In this document: in pieces, positions 60,461 through 64,000 of the stretch
How the letters are laid out: every line of letters starts with the position of its first letter
Position numbering within the stretch: the stretch's first letter is position 1
Assembly (NCBI RefSeq): GCF_002127265.1
Contig: NZ_NFUU01000001.1
Location: 248,001-312,000 of the forward strand
Direction: 5' to 3'
DNA: 64,000 bases
Source of the DNA: Hydrogenophaga sp. IBVHS1
GTDB taxonomy: Bacteria; Pseudomonadota; Gammaproteobacteria; Burkholderiales; Burkholderiaceae_C
Notes under the pieces: model-generated
Told to the model about the DNA's origin: nothing
What the model saw: the letters and a program-made list of their open reading frames with translations, nothing else
The model's database searches: none
Program-made: the position numbers and the translations under genes

Positions 60461-61555
60461 TCAGATGCGGTGCCGCACACCCGAAGGCGTCGCCGCAAGA
60501 CGCGCCAGCAAGGCGGGCGCGATCTGGGAAAGGGGCAGCACCTCGTGCGCAGCCCCGTGCTGAATGGCCATGCGCGGCATGCCGAACACCACGCAACTGG
60601 CTTCGTCCTGCACGTAGTTGTAGCTGCCGGCGTCCTTCATTTCGCGCATGGCGGCGGCACCGTCTGCGCCCATGCCGGTGAGCATGATCCCCAGCGCGTT
60701 GGGTCCGATCACACGCGCGGCGGACTTGAACAGCACTTCGACCGAAGGGCGGTGGCGGTTCACCGGCTCGGTGTCTTCAACCACGGCCACGTAGTTGGAA
60801 CCATTGCGGTCGATGCGCAGGTGGTGCCCACCGGGTGCGATGTACGCATGGCCCGGCAGGATGCGGTCGCCATCGCGCGCTTCCTGCACGCGGATGCGGC
60901 ACAGCGTGTCGAGCCGGTGCGCAAAGCTGGTGGTGAAGCCCGGCGGCATGTGCTGCGTGATCACGATGGCCGGTGAATCGGCTGGCATGGGCACCAGCAC
61001 TTCGCGGATGGCTTCGGTGCCGCCGGTGGAGGCCCCGATGCAGATGATCTTTTCGGTGGACACGCGTGGCAGTGCGGCGCGTTGTGCCGTGGTGGAGCTG
61101 CCGCTGGCCGGGGCGGTGGTGCCGGCCGCGGGGGCCGAAGGCAGGCGCTTCACATGGGCGCTGGCGGCCACACGGATCTTGTCGACGATGTCGCCTGCGA
61201 GTTCCTGCAGCCCGCTGCTCACACCAATGCGCGGCTTGGCCACAAAGTCCACCGCGCCCATCTCGAGCGCGCGCAGCGTGATCTCGGCGCCCTGCTCGGT
61301 GAGCGTGGACACCATCACCACCGGCATGGGGCGCAGGCGCATCAGGCGCGAGAGAAATTCGAGTCCGTCCATGCGCGGCATTTCCACGTCGAGCGTGATC
61401 ACGTCCGGGTTGAGCTCGCGGATCATCTCGCGCGCCACCAGCGGGTCGGCGGCGGCACCGATGCACGCCATGTCGGGCTGGCGGTTGATGATTTCGGTGA
61501 GCAGGCTGCGCACCAGCGCCGAGTCGTCCACTACCACCACTTTGATCTTGGCCAT
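60461..61555 (-). CDS. cheB: Chemotaxis response regulator protein-glutamate methylesterase
   Basis: 364 residues. Receiver domain with Asp56 (VITLDVEMP), a Ser/Thr/Ala-rich linker at about 135-165, then the esterase with catalytic Ser176 (GASTGGT), His202 (TQHMPPGF) and Asp298 (LTGMGADG). It demethylates or deamidates receptors once phosphorylated by CheA. Last gene of the cheA-cheR-cheD-cheB run. Confidence 0.97.
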   Translation of the reverse strand: MAKIKVVVVDDSALVRSLLTEIINRQPDMACIGAAADPLVAREMIRELNPDVITLDVEMPRMDGLEFLSRLMRLRPMPVVMVSTLTEQGAEITLRALEMGAVDFVAKPRIGVSSGLQELAGDIVDKIRVAASAHVKRLPSAPAAGTTAPASGSSTTAQRAALPRVSTEKIICIGASTGGTEAIREVLVPMPADSPAIVITQHMPPGFTTSFAHRLDTLCRIRVQEARDGDRILPGHAYIAPGGHHLRIDRNGSNYVAVVEDTEPVNRHRPSVEVLFKSAARVIGPNALGIMLTGMGADGAAAMREMKDAGSYNYVQDEASCVVFGMPRMAIQHGAAHEVLPLSQIAPALLARLAATPSGVRHRI

Positions 61556-61573
61556 GTTGTTTTCTCCCTGGGC

Positions 61574-62233
61574 TCAGAACAGGTCGACAGAGCCACCCGC
61601 CGTGGCCTTGGCCACCACCGCCGCGCTGCCCTTGCGTTCCTGCGTTTCCAGTGTGTCGGGGTGCGAATGCGCCAGCCGCTTCACCATGGCTTTGCCGCTG
61701 GCGGGGAAGTAGCAGACCTTGCGCGGATGGATGTCGAGCACGTCCTTTGAAATCACTGCGATGCGTTCGGTCTGCAGGTACTCCAGCACGAAGGCTGTGT
61801 TGCGCTCTCCCACGTTCATGGTGGTGAAGCTGTGCATCACCTGGCCACCGCCGAACACCTTGGCCTGCATGTGCTCGCGCCGGGCGCCGAGCTTCATCAT
61901 CTCGTTGATCAGCAGCTCCATGGCGTAAGAGCCGTAGCGCCCGCTGGTGTCGCCGTTGCCCTCAGGCAGCATGAAGTGGTTCATGCCGCCCACGCGAACG
62001 CGCGGGTCCCAGAGACAGGCCGCAATGCACGAACCCAGCACCGTCATCACCAGCAGGTCGTCGGCGGTGACGAAATACTCACCCGGAAGCACCTTCACCG
62101 CGTCGTGGTGAAAGTGGTGGTCGTGGTAGAAAAAACTGGCTTCGCCGGGCTTGCGCGCACGGGCCTTCAGCAGGTCGAGCTGCGATGGCGCAGGCGCGCC
62201 ACGAGGTGCCAGCAGGGTCTCAGAGCCGCTCAT
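61574..62233 (-). CDS. cheD: Chemoreceptor glutamine deamidase CheD
   Basis: 219 residues from ATG 62233. The active Cys is in VLGSCIAACLWD, His in GGMNHFMLPE and Thr in the following core; NVGERNTAFVLEYL is a CheD signature. It deamidates receptor glutamines to glutamates. It overlaps the end of cheR by 14 bases. Confidence 0.95.
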   Translation of the reverse strand: MSGSETLLAPRGAPAPSQLDLLKARARKPGEASFFYHDHHFHHDAVKVLPGEYFVTADDLLVMTVLGSCIAACLWDPRVRVGGMNHFMLPEGNGDTSGRYGSYAMELLINEMMKLGARREHMQAKVFGGGQVMHSFTTMNVGERNTAFVLEYLQTERIAVISKDVLDIHPRKVCYFPASGKAMVKRLAHSHPDTLETQERKGSAAVVAKATAGGSVDLF

Positions 62234-63104
62234 AGACCGTCTTTCCCCTGAGCGCAAACAGGTTGCGCGCGTCGCTGAAATTTTCGGCATGACCCACGAA
62301 CAGCATGCCGCCGGGTTTCATCACGCGGTGGATGCGCTCCAGCACCTGGCGCTGCGTGGCGGCGTCGAAATAGATCATCACGTTGCGGCAGAACACCACG
62401 TCGAAAGGCTCGCGAAACGGCAGGTCCTGGATCAGGTTGACGGTCTGGAAGCTCATGTGCTTCTGCAGCTCGGGCTTCACCCGCATCAGGCCGGCATTGC
62501 TGCCCTTGCCGCGCATGAAGAAGCGCTGCAGCCGCTCCGGGCTCAGGCCCTTCACCCCATCGACCTTGTAGACGCCGCGCTGAGCGGTGGCGAGCACCTG
62601 GGTGTCGATGTCGCTGTTGACGATCTGGAACGAGCCGCTGGTGCCCAGCGCTTCGGTAGCGGTCATGGCAATGGAGTAGGGCTCCTCGCCGGTGGAGGCG
62701 GCGGAGCACCAGATGCGCCAGGGCTGCGAACGCGCCGCACCCATCAGCTCGGCGAGGATGCCGAAATGGTGCTGCTCGCGGAAGAACGCCGTGAGGTTGG
62801 TGGTGAGGGCGTTGATGAATTCCTGCCACTCGCTGCCATCGTGCTGTTCCAGCCAGTCCAGGTAGGTCTTGAAGCTGCCGTGGCCCGTTTCGCGCAAGCG
62901 GCGCGAGACGCGGCTGTACACCATGGCGTGCTTGCCATCGTGCAGGCTGATGCCGGCCTTCTTGTAGATCAGCGCCTTGATGCGCGCGAAGTCGGCGTCG
63001 GACCAGATGAACTCGCGGCCTTCGGCCAGCGGGCCGTCCTGCGCGGCAGGTGCCCGGGGTGGCACGACCGGTGCGCGGCGGGGAGGGGTGGTCTGGAGCA
63101 ACAT
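62220..63104 (-). CDS. cheR: Chemotaxis protein methyltransferase
   Basis: 294 residues from ATG 63104. N-terminal helical CheR domain (DFARIKALIYKKAGISLHD), TNLTAFFREQHHF, SAM-binding core WCSAASTGEEPYSIAM and FDVVFCRNVMIYFD, ending GMLFVGHAENF. It methylates receptor glutamates using SAM. Located 52 bases after cheA. Confidence 0.97.
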   Translation of the reverse strand: MLLQTTPPRRAPVVPPRAPAAQDGPLAEGREFIWSDADFARIKALIYKKAGISLHDGKHAMVYSRVSRRLRETGHGSFKTYLDWLEQHDGSEWQEFINALTTNLTAFFREQHHFGILAELMGAARSQPWRIWCSAASTGEEPYSIAMTATEALGTSGSFQIVNSDIDTQVLATAQRGVYKVDGVKGLSPERLQRFFMRGKGSNAGLMRVKPELQKHMSFQTVNLIQDLPFREPFDVVFCRNVMIYFDAATQRQVLERIHRVMKPGGMLFVGHAENFSDARNLFALRGKTVYERL

Positions 63105-63156
63105 GGTGGGCTTGCGGCGTGTTTGGGGATTCGGGGCCGCTGGCTGTGGCGGAGGG

Positions 63157-64000
63157 TCAGTGTCTGGAGCGGCGCACAAGGCCGGAGGTGTCCAGGATGA
63201 GCGCGACCTTGCCATCGCCCAGGATGGTGGCGCCGGAGATGTTGGGCACCTTGCGGTAGTTCGATTCCAGGTTCTTGATCACCACCTGTTGCTGGCCCAG
63301 CAGCTCGTCGACCATGAGCGCGACCCGCGAGCCATCGGCTTCCACCACCACCATGATGGGGCTGGCGCCGTTGTGCTCGAAGCGCGGCACGTCGAACACG
63401 CGTTCGAGTTCGATCACCGGCATGTATTCATCGCGCACCTTTACCACCTGCGCGCCTTGCGCCAGGGTGTTGATGTCGGTGGGCTTGACCAGGAAAGACT
63501 CGACCACGCTGGACAAGGGCAGGATGTAAACCTCTTCGCTCACGCGCACCGACATGCCGTCCATGATCGCCAGGGTCAGGGGCAGGCGAACCGACACGCG
63601 CAGGCCGTAGCCCTCGGCCGAGTCGATTTCCACCGTGCCGTTGAGCGCGGTGATGTTCTTTTTCACCACGTCCATGCCAACGCCCCGGCCAGAGACATCG
63701 GTCACTTCGTCGGCGGTGGAGAAGCCGGGCGCGAAGATCAGGTTCCACACGTCGTTGTCGGTCATCGAGTCGGGGGCTTCAATGCCTTTCTCGCGCGCCT
63801 TCTTCAGCAGCTTCTCGCGCGAAAGGCCCTTGCCGTCGTCGCGCACCTCGATCAGGATCGAACCGCCTTCGTGCGTGGCCGACAGCGTGATGGTGCCGTG
63901 CTCGGTCTTGCCTTTGGCGCGGCGCTCCTCTGGCATTTCGATGCCGTGGTCGCAGCTGTTGCGGATCAGGTGGGTCAGCGGATCGGTGATTTTTTCCACC
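63157..64000 (-). CDS. cheA: Chemotaxis histidine kinase CheA, C-terminal part
   Basis: About 280 C-terminal residues; the gene enters from the right edge. The HATPase boxes are visible (LIRNSCDHGIEMPEERRAKG in part, VRDDGKGL, FAPGFSTADEVTDVSGRGVGMDVV in part), then the CheW-like P5 domain ending in DTSGLVRRSRH. Partners CheR, CheD and CheB follow in the same operon. Confidence 0.96.
   Translation of the reverse strand, partial: VEKITDPLTHLIRNSCDHGIEMPEERRAKGKTEHGTITLSATHEGGSILIEVRDDGKGLSREKLLKKAREKGIEAPDSMTDNDVWNLIFAPGFSTADEVTDVSGRGVGMDVVKKNITALNGTVEIDSAEGYGLRVSVRLPLTLAIMDGMSVRVSEEVYILPLSSVVESFLVKPTDINTLAQGAQVVKVRDEYMPVIELERVFDVPRFEHNGASPIMVVVEADGSRVALMVDELLGQQQVVIKNLESNYRKVPNISGATILGDGKVALILDTSGLVRRSRH

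Overview
The window looks like a chromosomal segment of a high-GC betaproteobacterium of the Comamonadaceae; a Hydrogenophaga-like organism is my best guess. The basis is GC-rich codon use, comamonad-style proteins (DUF2917, DUF6279, DUF2726, NDUFA9-like) and two dispersed repeats I recognise from Burkholderiales genomes (6481-6560 and 12571-12609). No rRNA, tRNA, CRISPR array, transposase, integrase or relaxase gene was seen.

Left third (1-29 kb): ordinary metabolic and regulatory genes. In order: a partial otsB, cca, a GST, a CsoR/FrmR-type regulator, an NDUFA9-like SDR, a soluble lytic transglycosylase, 5-formyl-THF cyclo-ligase, a DMT exporter, a divergent LysR/DUF2917 pair, a TfoX-N protein, a TetR regulator with a metallo-hydrolase, a ParE-type toxin-antitoxin pair, an SLC13-type permease, a GntR-controlled polar amino acid ABC transporter, glmU, a DUF2726 protein, a divergent Lrp-type/glmS pair, FecR and OmpA-type envelope proteins, and a MarR-cupin-SDR-TRAP catabolic cluster.

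Middle (29-47.5 kb): the accessory heart of the window. A compact type IV secretion locus runs virB1, (CesT-type chaperone, ankyrin protein), virB2, a virB7-like lipoprotein, virB3, virB4, virB6, virB8, virB9, virB10, virB11, virD4. It has no relaxase, partition or integrase genes and no recognisable VirB5. Three ankyrin-repeat proteins lie in or near it (29101, 31294, 46270). The second sits directly behind a CesT/type-III-style chaperone. The third carries a CPI...EP...DGH...DPL segment that resembles a U-box/NleG-type E3 ligase fold. I infer a protein-translocating T4SS with chaperone-dependent, eukaryote-like effectors. An orphan, divergent ATP synthase c-subunit gene lies between the first ankyrin gene and the T4SS. 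A PLD lipoprotein, a lone TRAP binding protein and a histidinol-phosphate aminotransferase separate virD4 from the third ankyrin gene.

Right part (47.4-64 kb): a trypsin-like protease, a PHB-depolymerase-like esterase, a BON lipoprotein, a LolCDE-like/YbbAP ABC pair, a binding-protein lipoprotein translationally coupled to a sensor kinase and response regulator, a universal stress protein, a CoiA-like protein, an Aer-like chemoreceptor, and a chemotaxis operon (cheA partial, cheR, cheD, cheB).

Several regulators have well-formed palindromes nearby: LysR 8534-8556, TetR 10153-10177, GntR 16877-16893, MarR 25355-25368, and two at 43900-43956 with no regulator gene beside them. All family assignments come from reading the translated sequences, without database searches.
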